Shown: piece by piece, positions 23,395 through 31,138 of the stretch | How positions within the stretch are numbered: the first letter of the stretch is position 1 | Layout of the letters: every line of letters starts with the position of its first letter | From: Phycisphaerales bacterium | Lineage (GTDB): Bacteria > Planctomycetota > Phycisphaerae > SM23-33 | NCBI GenBank assembly: GCA_018644725.1 | Contig: JABGPZ010000063.1 | Span: 1-57,600 of the forward strand | DNA: 57,600 nt | Direction: 5' to 3' | Translations under genes and position numbers: made by a program | The notes under the pieces: model-generated | Database searches by the model: none | Seen by the model: the letters and a program-made list of their open reading frames with translations, nothing else | What the model was told of the DNA's origin: nothing

Positions 23395-24836
23395 TAGCCG
23401 TCGATGCCTTTGGTTGGGTCGCCGAGAGGTTTGGTCGATTCTTTGGGCTTGGGGCTGCCTACACGGGGGATCGTCAGGGGATCAAAGGGGGCGGTGGGCG
23501 CGGAGGGCGCAGAGGGCTTGATGTCGCTCACGCGCGGGATCAGTGAAGGCGTGGGTTTGTCGGGGTCGGCAATTTTGTCGCCATCCACGCGCGGGACAGA
23601 CTCGGGGGCGATTTCGGGGGCTCCCATGACGCGGGGACGGAAAATCAGGACCGACGTGCACAGCGAATCGGCGAGGGTGGTGGCCTGGGCCTGCGTCGAA
23701 TCCAGAAGCGTAATACTCACCAAAACGTGCCGCTGTTGTTTGGGGTCGACGACGGTTTTTCGCTTGAGCGCTCCGTCTACGGTCTTGATCAGGAGGTCTT
23801 TTTCGGCCGGGAGGTTCACACCACGCAGAACCTCGATGACTTCCGCGATGAGGATCGCCTTGGGGGTGTCGGTGGGGGCGATGGCCTCGGGGGTATGGAA
23901 CAGGCGTTTGCGAACAATGAACTCGTAGCCTGGCTTTTTGGCCAGAGTGATCGCGCCTTGTTTGAGGACATCAATGACGAGCCCCTGTTTGCGCTGGGAT
24001 TCGATTCCGCGCAGGAGACACGTTTTGGCATCGATGCCGGGTTCCGTGAGTACCGAAGCGATTTCGACGTTGGGGCTGGGGACGGACTTGAGGCGATAGT
24101 CCGGAACCCAAAGGGTCACGCCCAGCGGCGAAGGCGACCCGCTCCAGCCATTGGGCTTGCGGATGCCCACGCCGTTGGTAATGTTTTTGAGGTAGGCCCC
24201 GCGGAAGGTCCATGGCACTTCCACTGGGCGGCGGAAGTCGGTCATCTCGATGGTCTTCACGAGGTTGTCAAAGGTGCGATGGAGGGACTCGGCATGGGAC
24301 TCGGCGATTTCCAGCGAGAAAATGTAGGCCAGCTGGAAGGGCTTGAGAGGCTGGATTGAAGGGTTGGACCATTTGGGCGGAGTGACTTTGCGGATCAGGC
24401 AGAGTGTGATCGATACGGTTTTGATGCCGGCCTGGGTATAGCTGAGGTGGTGGGCGATTCCATCGGTCCCGGCCACGCGGATGGGGGTTTTCTTGAGGAC
24501 TTTCAGCCGACGGATGGAAAGGTTGTCGGTCAGGTCGTCCATCAGGGACTTCGCGAGCGATTCAGGCGTGAAGGCCTCGCCGAGCGTATAGCACATTACG
24601 GAAAGCGACTGGGTGGCCTTGATCGTTTCCGCGCGGGTTGCGAGCATGACCATGCCGTTACTCAACAGGGTACTCCGCGAAAACCCCTGGGGGATCGCCA
24701 TGCGAAGCCCGGCGTGGGCAATGTCAAACTTGGGCGACATTTGGACGGTGTCGATCTTCTTGGGGGCTTTGATCAGCTCGCCCCAGAGGGGCTGCCCACA
24801 GAGAAGGAGTGCAAAGAGGAATGTTGTTCGGGCCAT
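23394..24836 (-). CDS. secreted protein of unknown function
   Basis: I do not recognise this 480-residue protein. The start at 24836 has AGGAG six bases upstream, and a signal peptide (MARTTFLFALLLCGQPLWG) follows. The sequence has two similar-looking halves: each has an IPQGF- or NGWSG-type segment followed by alpha/beta stretches of about 150 residues. It ends in about 100 residues rich in Pro, Ser, Ile and Lys with repeated TIPRV/SLIPRV-type strings. Its stop overlaps the methyltransferase start, so the genes share one message. A functional link between an exported protein and a DNA methyltransferase is not obvious. Confidence 0.75.
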   Translation of the reverse strand: MARTTFLFALLLCGQPLWGELIKAPKKIDTVQMSPKFDIAHAGLRMAIPQGFSRSTLLSNGMVMLATRAETIKATQSLSVMCYTLGEAFTPESLAKSLMDDLTDNLSIRRLKVLKKTPIRVAGTDGIAHHLSYTQAGIKTVSITLCLIRKVTPPKWSNPSIQPLKPFQLAYIFSLEIAESHAESLHRTFDNLVKTIEMTDFRRPVEVPWTFRGAYLKNITNGVGIRKPNGWSGSPSPLGVTLWVPDYRLKSVPSPNVEIASVLTEPGIDAKTCLLRGIESQRKQGLVIDVLKQGAITLAKKPGYEFIVRKRLFHTPEAIAPTDTPKAILIAEVIEVLRGVNLPAEKDLLIKTVDGALKRKTVVDPKQQRHVLVSITLLDSTQAQATTLADSLCTSVLIFRPRVMGAPEIAPESVPRVDGDKIADPDKPTPSLIPRVSDIKPSAPSAPTAPFDPLTIPRVGSPKPKESTKPLGDPTKGIDG

Positions 24837-24867
24837 GTGAAACTCCTGCGTAGTTGTAGAAAAGCGA

Positions 24868-24896
24868 ATTGTACCAAAACCAACGGATGCTTTCAA
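24868..24896 (-). promoter_or_regulatory. promoter of the secreted-protein/methyltransferase operon
   Basis: On the minus strand TTGAAA (24896-24891) and TACAAT (24873-24868) have a 17-base spacer, about 30 bases before the start codon. Confidence 0.75.
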
Positions 24897-25155
24897 AAGA
24901 GAACTCCTCGTGATTCGAAAATAGATTTCGCCTCTCCCGAGCGAGTGGTGGGGGAGGGAATCCCTGCGGTTTGGGGAGTGACTTTACGATACGTGTCCAG
25001 TATTGAGTGTGTATGGTTTAGGGCGGAAATTCCAAAAGAAGGCAAAAAATGATGATTTCAACATTGTTTTTCGGTCGATCAATCGATATCCTCAAGTTGA
25101 ACATTCACATGGTATTGTGAGAAGAAACGAAATGGGTAAATAAATCCCTGACTCG

Positions 25156-25168
25156 GTCGTTAAACGAC
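25156..25168. promoter_or_regulatory. possible operator palindrome upstream of the Tad locus
   Basis: GTCGTTAAACGAC is a near-perfect palindrome between the AT-rich upstream DNA and the ribosome binding site. The evidence is sequence symmetry only. Confidence 0.3.
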
Positions 25169-25184
25169 GTAGAACAGGACAGAT

Positions 25185-26318
25185 ATGCCTACAGGATCAA
25201 CAAACATTTTTGAGACCACGGTACGACACTTCCTCGCGCCGGTGATGGAGTTTCTTGAGGACCCTCGAGTGACCGAGGTGATGATCAACTCCGCGAGTGA
25301 TATTTATATTGAACGCGAAGGCAAGGTCATCAAGACCGACGCGCAATTTGAGGATGAAGATTCTCTTCGCGCCGCGATTAACAACGTGTTGCAGTATACC
25401 GGAAAGCGCATTCAGGAAGACCATCCGCTCGTCGATGCGCGTCTTCCCGACGGCAGCCGCGTCCACGTCGTTCTTCCGCCGCTGTGTCGCAACGGCAACT
25501 GTATGTCGATTCGAAAATTCTCGAAAGTCTCCCTCGACGCCCAGTTCCTGTTGGACTGCGGCAGCTGGACTCCCGAGGTGATGGACTATATTCGAATGAT
25601 GGTCCTCTCAGAAAAAAACATGCTCGTCGCAGGCGGAACCTCCAGCGGGAAAACCTGTCTGCTGAACGTCATCAGCGGGTTTATCCCCGAGGCGTCCCGC
25701 ATCGTGACGATTGAAGACTCCGCCGAACTGGAACTCCAGCAAACCCACGTCGTGACCCTCGAAGGGCGCGGGGCTGACCGCTGGGGCCGGGGCGAAGTGA
25801 CCATCCGCGAGCTGTTCCGCTCATCGCTGCGCCTGCGTCCCGACCGCATCGTCATCGGCGAAGTGCGCGGTGGGGAAGGCCTGGACATGATTCAGGCGAT
25901 GACCTCTGGCCACGCGGGCTCAATGAGTACGCTTCACGCCAACACCGCGCTGGACACGCTCAGCCGCCTGGAAACCATGGCGCTGATGAGCAAGGTTGAT
26001 ATTCCGCTTCACGCATTGCGCAGTCAGGTCGCCTCGGCGATTGACCTCGTCGTGCTGATGAATCGTCTTCCCGACGGCAACCGTGTGATCACGGAAGTCG
26101 CCGAAGTTTTGCCGCTCGACGAACACGGCCACTATCGCATCCAGCCCATGTTCCGCTATGAACTCTCCGACGGGGACGATGGCAAGCGCGTCGGGCGATT
26201 GGTGTGGTCGGGCTTGAAATCGACGTTCCGCGACGAATCCCGCGTCCAGATCCACCGCGACAGCTGGGGCCTGGCCGAACACATTTTCACCGAACCCTCC
26301 GAGACGGAGGCCAAATGA
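25185..26318 (+). CDS. Tad pilus assembly ATPase, CpaF-type (copy 1)
   Basis: The 377-residue secretion ATPase is of the TadA/CpaF kind. It would hydrolyse ATP at the inner membrane to drive pilin assembly. Walker A GGTSSGKT is at residues 150-157. The Asp/Glu box is [12 protein letters not shown], Walker B IVIGEVRGGEG, and the conserved HAG..STLHAN follows. The N-terminal domain is short and there is no FHA domain, unlike the second copy at 36060. After the ATPase core comes a C-terminal tail of about 60 residues with charged strands. AGGA lies just before the ATG. Its stop overlaps the next start (ATGA). Confidence 0.92.
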   Translation: MPTGSTNIFETTVRHFLAPVMEFLEDPRVTEVMINSASDIYIEREGKVIKTDAQFEDEDSLRAAINNVLQYTGKRIQEDHPLVDARLPDGSRVHVVLPPLCRNGNCMSIRKFSKVSLDAQFLLDCGSWTPEVMDYIRMMVLSEKNMLVAGGTSSGKTCLLNVISGFIPEASRIVTIEDSAELELQQTHVVTLEGRGADRWGRGEVTIRELFRSSLRLRPDRIVIGEVRGGEGLDMIQAMTSGHAGSMSTLHANTALDTLSRLETMALMSKVDIPLHALRSQVASAIDLVVLMNRLPDGNRVITEVAEVLPLDEHGHYRIQPMFRYELSDGDDGKRVGRLVWSGLKSTFRDESRVQIHRDSWGLAEHIFTEPSETEAK

Positions 26319-26482
26319 ACCAACCGATCCATCGTGATGAGCAGGGTGCTTCCAGCATTGAATATATCCTGTTGCTCGCGTTTTTCGGGGTTCCCATGAT
26401 CAGCATCGCGACACTCATTCTGAACCTGATCTCAGGACTCTATCATCAGATCACGTGTCTACATTCTCTTCTGCTTCCCTGA
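26315..26482 (+). CDS. Flp-type pilin (small)
   Basis: The 55-residue prepilin starts at ATG 26315, overlapping the ATPase stop. The leader ends in a class III prepilin site, Gly11|Ala12, with Glu16-Tyr17 (E+5, Y+6), followed by one hydrophobic helix (ILLLAFFGVPMISIATLIL). This is the pattern of Flp/Tad major or minor pilins. GGAGG (26306-26310) supports the start. The sequence after the helix is short and ends in SLLLP. Confidence 0.85.
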   Translation: MNQPIHRDEQGASSIEYILLLAFFGVPMISIATLILNLISGLYHQITCLHSLLLP

Positions 26483-26527
26483 TCGACCCAGGGCGCGAAG
26501 TACAACACAGGTCGAAAGGAGACTCTT

Positions 26528-26716
26528 ATGAAATCATTGTTGAAAAAGTTGCACAAGGACGAGCAAGGCGCAGACCTTCTCGAATACATCCTGATTCTTG
26601 CGCTGATCGCTCTGCCGGTCGTTGCTCTGGTGCTGTTCTTCAAGAGCGAAATCACCACGTGGTTCATGAACCTCTTCAATGACTACAAAGATTCCGGCAG
26701 CGACGGTGTCGAATAA
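26528..26716 (+). CDS. Flp-type pilin, likely major subunit
   Basis: The 62-residue prepilin has a strong ribosome binding site (AAAGGAG seven bases before the ATG), which suggests high expression. The leader MKSLLKKLHKDEQG is cut before ADLLEY (Gly14|Ala15, Glu19 at +5). A hydrophobic helix (ILILALIALPVVALVLFF) and a short acidic, Ser-rich C-terminus follow. It differs from the pilin upstream in leader and tail, so the two may be major and minor subunits. The prepilin peptidase gene follows after 15 bases. Confidence 0.9.
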   Translation: MKSLLKKLHKDEQGADLLEYILILALIALPVVALVLFFKSEITTWFMNLFNDYKDSGSDGVE

Positions 26717-26731
26717 CCGGATCGCTAACTG

Positions 26732-27340
26732 ATGCACTCGTTGTTCGAGACATTGGGTCCCGACGTGTGGTTTTATGCGATCCTTGCGGTGGTGCTTTGC
26801 ATCGCTGCGTGGACGGATCTCCGCACGGAAAAGATCTACAACTGGTTGACCTATCCGGCGATTCTTGTGGGCCTGTTGGGCCACACGGTCGTCGGAGGGT
26901 CGCCCGTGTTCTCTGGCGTGTCTGACCATGCTGGTGTAATGACCCTTTCCGATAGCCTGATGGGCTTGGCGATTGGGTTTTTACCGTTGTTTCTGGCGTG
27001 GCAGGCGGGCGGGATCGGCGGCGGCGACGCCAAGCTGATGGCCGCCGTGGGGGCACTGACCGGTTGGCGATTTGCGGTGACTGCAATATTCTATGGACTT
27101 GGGGTTGCGGTGCTGTACTCGCTTTGGGTGTTGCTGCATCAAAAAATGCTGCGCGACACGCTTGGGCGGGTGTTCCGCTTTATGTGGTTGGCACTGCTGA
27201 AAAATAACCCCGGCGATCCCGCCACGGACCAGAGTCCCAAGGTTGCCTTTGGGACCTGCATGTGCGTGGGGGCAGGCGTGGTTCTGCTGGTGATCCTGAT
27301 TTGGGGTCACAATGCAGAAATGCTCTGGGTGGGCGTATAG
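26732..27340 (+). CDS. prepilin peptidase (CpaA/TadV type)
   Basis: The 202-residue membrane protease belongs to family A24. The catalytic aspartates are Asp29 (WTDLRTEKIYNW) and Asp99 (GIGGGDAKL). About five hydrophobic helices surround them. The short form without the N-methyltransferase domain is typical of Tad systems. It would cleave the Flp and TadE-like leaders encoded around it. The gene follows the major pilin closely. Confidence 0.92.
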   Translation: MHSLFETLGPDVWFYAILAVVLCIAAWTDLRTEKIYNWLTYPAILVGLLGHTVVGGSPVFSGVSDHAGVMTLSDSLMGLAIGFLPLFLAWQAGGIGGGDAKLMAAVGALTGWRFAVTAIFYGLGVAVLYSLWVLLHQKMLRDTLGRVFRFMWLALLKNNPGDPATDQSPKVAFGTCMCVGAGVVLLVILIWGHNAEMLWVGV

Positions 27341-27368
27341 CAACGCCCGAGAGCAAGATGGAGGATCA

Positions 27369-28322
27369 ATGACACAATCGGCACAATCCAAACGAGCCGC
27401 ACACCGAGGACTGGTTGTCTTCGGGATGGTGTTGTCCATTCTCCTGATGCTGTGCGCTGCGCTGGTTTATCTCGGCGCGGGCGGGCCGGCCTCGCGAGGC
27501 ATGCGCCTTGACGGGCTGTTGGGTCATCGCGGATTTGTCCGTACGGCCTGCGTGTGCGCTGGCTGCATGATCCTGCTGAGCTTGATGGGCGTGTGGGTGG
27601 TGCGATTGTCGCGCCGAATCCGCGCCCAGCGCGGCGTGATGGACTCTCAGGGCGGAACGGTTTTGCTGGAGTTTGTGTTCGTGATGTCGTTTGTCTTGCC
27701 GCTGGCATCGTTGATGGTCCAGGCCTCGCTCTTGATGGGGGGCTATCTCAGCGTGAACTACGCAAGCTTTTGCGCGGCGCGTGCGGCGATCGTCTATATC
27801 CCCGTGGATTACAGCGACGAACGGCGCAATCTTCTCAACAGTTATGACCAACCGGGTGATTCGTTCAAGTGCTATCAGGTCTGGAACGCGGCGGTCTGGG
27901 CGGTCATGCCCGTTGGCGATGGCCACGAAGACCAAGCCGAATCGGACCGCACCGGAACGCTCCAGAGCGGGCTGGAAGACTTTTACGGCACCTATGGCCG
28001 AAGCGCGCCCAACTGGGTCTCGAGCCGAATCGGGCGCAAGCTGAACTACGCCGAAGAAAACACCTCCATTCGGATTGAACCCTCTCGCTCGGAAACCGGA
28101 CAATATGGCGAGCACGAGGACATTACAGTCTATCTGACTCACGACATGCTTCTCAATGTGCCCTATGCCGCGAAGCTCATGGCGCTGTTGGACGACACCA
28201 GCGAGAGCATCGGCAATGGCCGCTACACGATTCGTGTCGTGATCCCCACAACCTTACCCAATGAGGGAGCTGACGATCGCATTGACGTCGAAGAGTTCCC
28301 CGATGATGATGAAAACACATAA
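27369..28322 (+). CDS. TadE-like protein with two extra membrane helices
   Basis: The 317-residue protein starts at ATG 27369 with GGAGGA just upstream. Two hydrophobic helices come first (about residues 15-40 and 60-80). A TadE-like prepilin motif follows near residue 95: QGGTVLLEFVF, with Gly before the helix and Glu at +5. The C-terminal 200 residues form the outer domain. TadE is normally a single-helix pseudopilin, so the N-terminal two-helix part is a fusion. Whether the peptidase cuts at an internal site is open. Confidence 0.75.
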   Translation: MTQSAQSKRAAHRGLVVFGMVLSILLMLCAALVYLGAGGPASRGMRLDGLLGHRGFVRTACVCAGCMILLSLMGVWVVRLSRRIRAQRGVMDSQGGTVLLEFVFVMSFVLPLASLMVQASLLMGGYLSVNYASFCAARAAIVYIPVDYSDERRNLLNSYDQPGDSFKCYQVWNAAVWAVMPVGDGHEDQAESDRTGTLQSGLEDFYGTYGRSAPNWVSSRIGRKLNYAEENTSIRIEPSRSETGQYGEHEDITVYLTHDMLLNVPYAAKLMALLDDTSESIGNGRYTIRVVIPTTLPNEGADDRIDVEEFPDDDENT

Positions 28323-28361
28323 CCCACTCCCTGATGGAGTGTGGATGGAAAGAGAGTCATA

Positions 28362-31130
28362 ATGACGGAATCAACAAGCAATGGCGTTCCTGGAACCCTG
28401 ACTCCGGGTCAAACGGTTGGGAAATATGAAATTCGCGACCTGCTGGGCGCGGGCGGACAGTCCGTGGTGTATCGTGCGTGGGATTCCGCTCTTGAGCGGG
28501 AAGTCGCGCTCAAGCAGATGACGCCGAATCTCATCGCGGACCCCAAGTACGCCGACCAGATCCGCAAGACCATTCGCACGATCGCGACGCTCGGAGCAAA
28601 GAACGAAGTGGTCGTGACGATCTATGACCTGATCGAAGAAGAGCGGGGCATGTTCTATGCGATGGAGTATGTCGACGGGCATTCGCTGGAGCTGGTGCTC
28701 CATGACAATCCCGGGCCGGTCGAGGTCAAGGGTGTGCTTTTGATTCTCTTCCGTCTCGCGGCGGCCTTGCACGAAATTCACGGCGCGGGGATTATCCACC
28801 GCGACCTCAAGCCCAGCAACATCATGCTCGCCGAGGGCCTGCGTCCGAAGATCATCGATTTCGGCGTGGCCTCGATTGGCGAATCGGACGTGTCGATGCC
28901 GCTGGTGACGACGAAATATCTCGCGCCGGAACTCTATGAAGGCGGCGCGTGCGACTCGCGTGCGGACATCTATTCCCTCGGCTTTATCATCTATGAGATG
29001 CTGTTGGGGCGTGAAAAATTCAACGAGATTTTCCAGGACATCGTCCGCGACAAACACGCCGAAGCGTTGCGTTGGATGAAGTGGCATGGCAATGCAAAGG
29101 TCTCTGCGCCGCCCGCGCACGAAGTGGTGCCGACGGTCCCGCTCGCGCTAAGCCACATTGTTCAGCGGATGATTGAGAAGGACCCCGAGCAGCGCTTTGC
29201 GAGCACCGAAGAGCTTGGCCGGACGATCAAGCGCAGCTTCTCGGGCAAGAAACGTGGTGCCGGTGCGGTGGCGCCTGCTCCCGCACAAGCCCAGCGCAGT
29301 GCGATGATGGCGCGCCTTGCTGCCGAGCGCGGCCTGGGTCGTCTGGAAGACGAAGTCGACTACACACCTGCTGGCGTTGTTCCCGCCGGTGCCCAGGCCA
29401 TGGGCCCCGCGACCGCGCCCATGCCCAAAGAGCCGATGGGCAAGAAGAAAAAAATCGCCCTTGCCGTGGCCGCCAGCCTGATGTTCGTCGTATTCGCGGG
29501 CTTGGTAATCTATAAGGTCCAGCAGGACAAGCAGCGCCAAATCAGCCTTTCCCAAACCGCCCGAGGTGTTTTGACCAAGGGCTGCACCGCCTTGGAGACT
29601 GGAAAGTATACGGATTCCATTAAGCTCTTTACGACACTCTTGGAGAATCACAAAGGCACCATTGAAGCCAAGCATGCCGAGTACCTCAAGCCACTGGCGG
29701 AGGGGTATGTCGCTCATTCCAAGGGGGATTACACCCGCGCTCGCCAACTCAAGAAAGATGTCATTATCATCACCGAGCGTCTCGTGCCAACATTCCGGAA
29801 TGAAAATGACCGTAAATTTGTTTCCAAGTACATTGAATCTGCAGAAGCACTTTCGAAGCTGGCGGTTACGTCCGACCTGGCAGGCAAGGCCTTCGCCCGC
29901 GCGACCCAGAGCATCAAAGCCGCCACGACGGTCAGCGAACTGGGCCAGTGCGAGCAGCAACTGAAAAATGATTACAGGGATAGTTACAGTGGTGGTGCGC
30001 TCCCCACCAAGGTGGAAGATGATCGGTATCTGGAGCTATTGGATCAAATCAAGCGAGAGAAATGCCTTATCGAGCTCAAGAAGAAGTTCGCCGCTGCGCA
30101 GAAATGGGTCGATCAGGAAGCTTGGCCGGATGCGGAGTTGAGCTATCAGGCAGTGGAAGATTTCCTTGAAAGTGACGCGGCGAAGAGTCTCTCCCAAAAA
30201 GAACGCGACGAGAAGCTTCGCGTGGTGAACCAGAATCGAAAAACCATCGCCGCACGCATGGGCAAGCAGGAGGTTCTTGACCGGATCGAAAAAGCCGAGA
30301 TCAATGGAAATCCCCTGGAGATCAAAGCGGCCTATCGCGCTGCGACCAAGAGCGACAAATTCTCCACAGCGGAGAAGGCCCGCTACACTAAGGGAATCGC
30401 TAAGATCGACCTCGACGCGCTGATCGCTAAGGCCAAGGCCGCACTTGAGGCTGGCGATGCCAGCGCGCGCGACCTGTGCAAGGAAGTCCTGTTGAAGGAT
30501 CCGCAAAACACCATGGCCCTTGAGGCACTGGCGGGCATGGACCAGGCCAAGACAACCGAAGCTCTTCGCGGCGCCGCCAAGCGGGCCGTTCAGGATGGCA
30601 ACTATGCCGATGGGCTTGCGCTCTTGGAAAAACTGTCCCAGTATCGTCAGGATGACGAAGTGCGCACCCTGATGACCCAGTGCCGCTATGAATTGACGAT
30701 GGAGGAGGCTCGCCGTGCCATCCGGACCGGAAACACCGCCGGTGCGCTTCGCCTTCTCGGCGAGGCCGAACAGATCGACCCGACCAAGGCCGCCTTGGTG
30801 GGATCGATGCGCAACACGATTCAGTCCGAGAAGAAATATGCAGAACTGGTGATAGAGATCAAGGCCTCCATGAAAGCGGAAACCACCAAGCGCACCCTGG
30901 AGTTGATCGTCCGTGCCCGCCAGATCAGTGATACGCAGGAACTCACGGACTTTGAGAACCAAGCGAATTACAACGACAAGCTGGCGGCTGGGAAAAAGGC
31001 TCTCAACGAGGGCAACCGGGACACCGCCCGCTGGTATTTCAAGCTGGCCCAGCGTTACATGGACACCAAAGAGATCCAGGGCCTCATTGATCAAGTCAAG
31101 CCCATCACCGAACCCGCAGCCACAGAATAG
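28362..31130 (+). CDS. transmembrane Ser/Thr protein kinase with TPR-like outer domain
   Basis: The 922-residue protein has a complete Hanks-type kinase domain (about residues 20-295): Gly loop LGAGGQSVVY, Lys51 (VALKQM), catalytic HRDLKPSN (146-153), DFG (166-168), a possible activation-loop Thr pair (183-184) and APE (188-190). A flexible Pro/Ala linker leads to one membrane helix (365-386, IALAVAASLMFVVFAGLVIY). The last 530 residues are helical, with TPR-like units (LTKGCTALETGKYTDSIKLF, ARRAIRTGNTAGALRLLGEA) and would lie outside the membrane. The kinase sits in the middle of the Tad operon, between two pilus genes. Likely targets are the Thr-binding FHA proteins encoded nearby or their ligands (inference). 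The start is ATG 28362; the ribosome binding site is weak (GGAAAGAGAG). Confidence 0.92.
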   Translation: MTESTSNGVPGTLTPGQTVGKYEIRDLLGAGGQSVVYRAWDSALEREVALKQMTPNLIADPKYADQIRKTIRTIATLGAKNEVVVTIYDLIEEERGMFYAMEYVDGHSLELVLHDNPGPVEVKGVLLILFRLAAALHEIHGAGIIHRDLKPSNIMLAEGLRPKIIDFGVASIGESDVSMPLVTTKYLAPELYEGGACDSRADIYSLGFIIYEMLLGREKFNEIFQDIVRDKHAEALRWMKWHGNAKVSAPPAHEVVPTVPLALSHIVQRMIEKDPEQRFASTEELGRTIKRSFSGKKRGAGAVAPAPAQAQRSAMMARLAAERGLGRLEDEVDYTPAGVVPAGAQAMGPATAPMPKEPMGKKKKIALAVAASLMFVVFAGLVIYKVQQDKQRQISLSQTARGVLTKGCTALETGKYTDSIKLFTTLLENHKGTIEAKHAEYLKPLAEGYVAHSKGDYTRARQLKKDVIIITERLVPTFRNENDRKFVSKYIESAEALSKLAVTSDLAGKAFARATQSIKAATTVSELGQCEQQLKNDYRDSYSGGALPTKVEDDRYLELLDQIKREKCLIELKKKFAAAQKWVDQEAWPDAELSYQAVEDFLESDAAKSLSQKERDEKLRVVNQNRKTIAARMGKQEVLDRIEKAEINGNPLEIKAAYRAATKSDKFSTAEKARYTKGIAKIDLDALIAKAKAALEAGDASARDLCKEVLLKDPQNTMALEALAGMDQAKTTEALRGAAKRAVQDGNYADGLALLEKLSQYRQDDEVRTLMTQCRYELTMEEARRAIRTGNTAGALRLLGEAEQIDPTKAALVGSMRNTIQSEKKYAELVIEIKASMKAETTKRTLELIVRARQISDTQELTDFENQANYNDKLAAGKKALNEGNRDTARWYFKLAQRYMDTKEIQGLIDQVKPITEPAATE

Positions 31131-31138
31131 GGGTCGCC

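Larger units (their letters stand above)
24837..25184. other. divergent intergenic region upstream of the Tad locus
   Basis: The 348-base gap holds the promoter of the leftward operon (24868-24896). The right half is AT-rich and should carry the Tad promoter, but no clear -35/-10 pair is visible. A short palindrome, GTCGTTAAACGAC (25156-25168), lies 16 bases before the first Tad start codon and may be an operator. No gene is seen. Confidence 0.55.
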
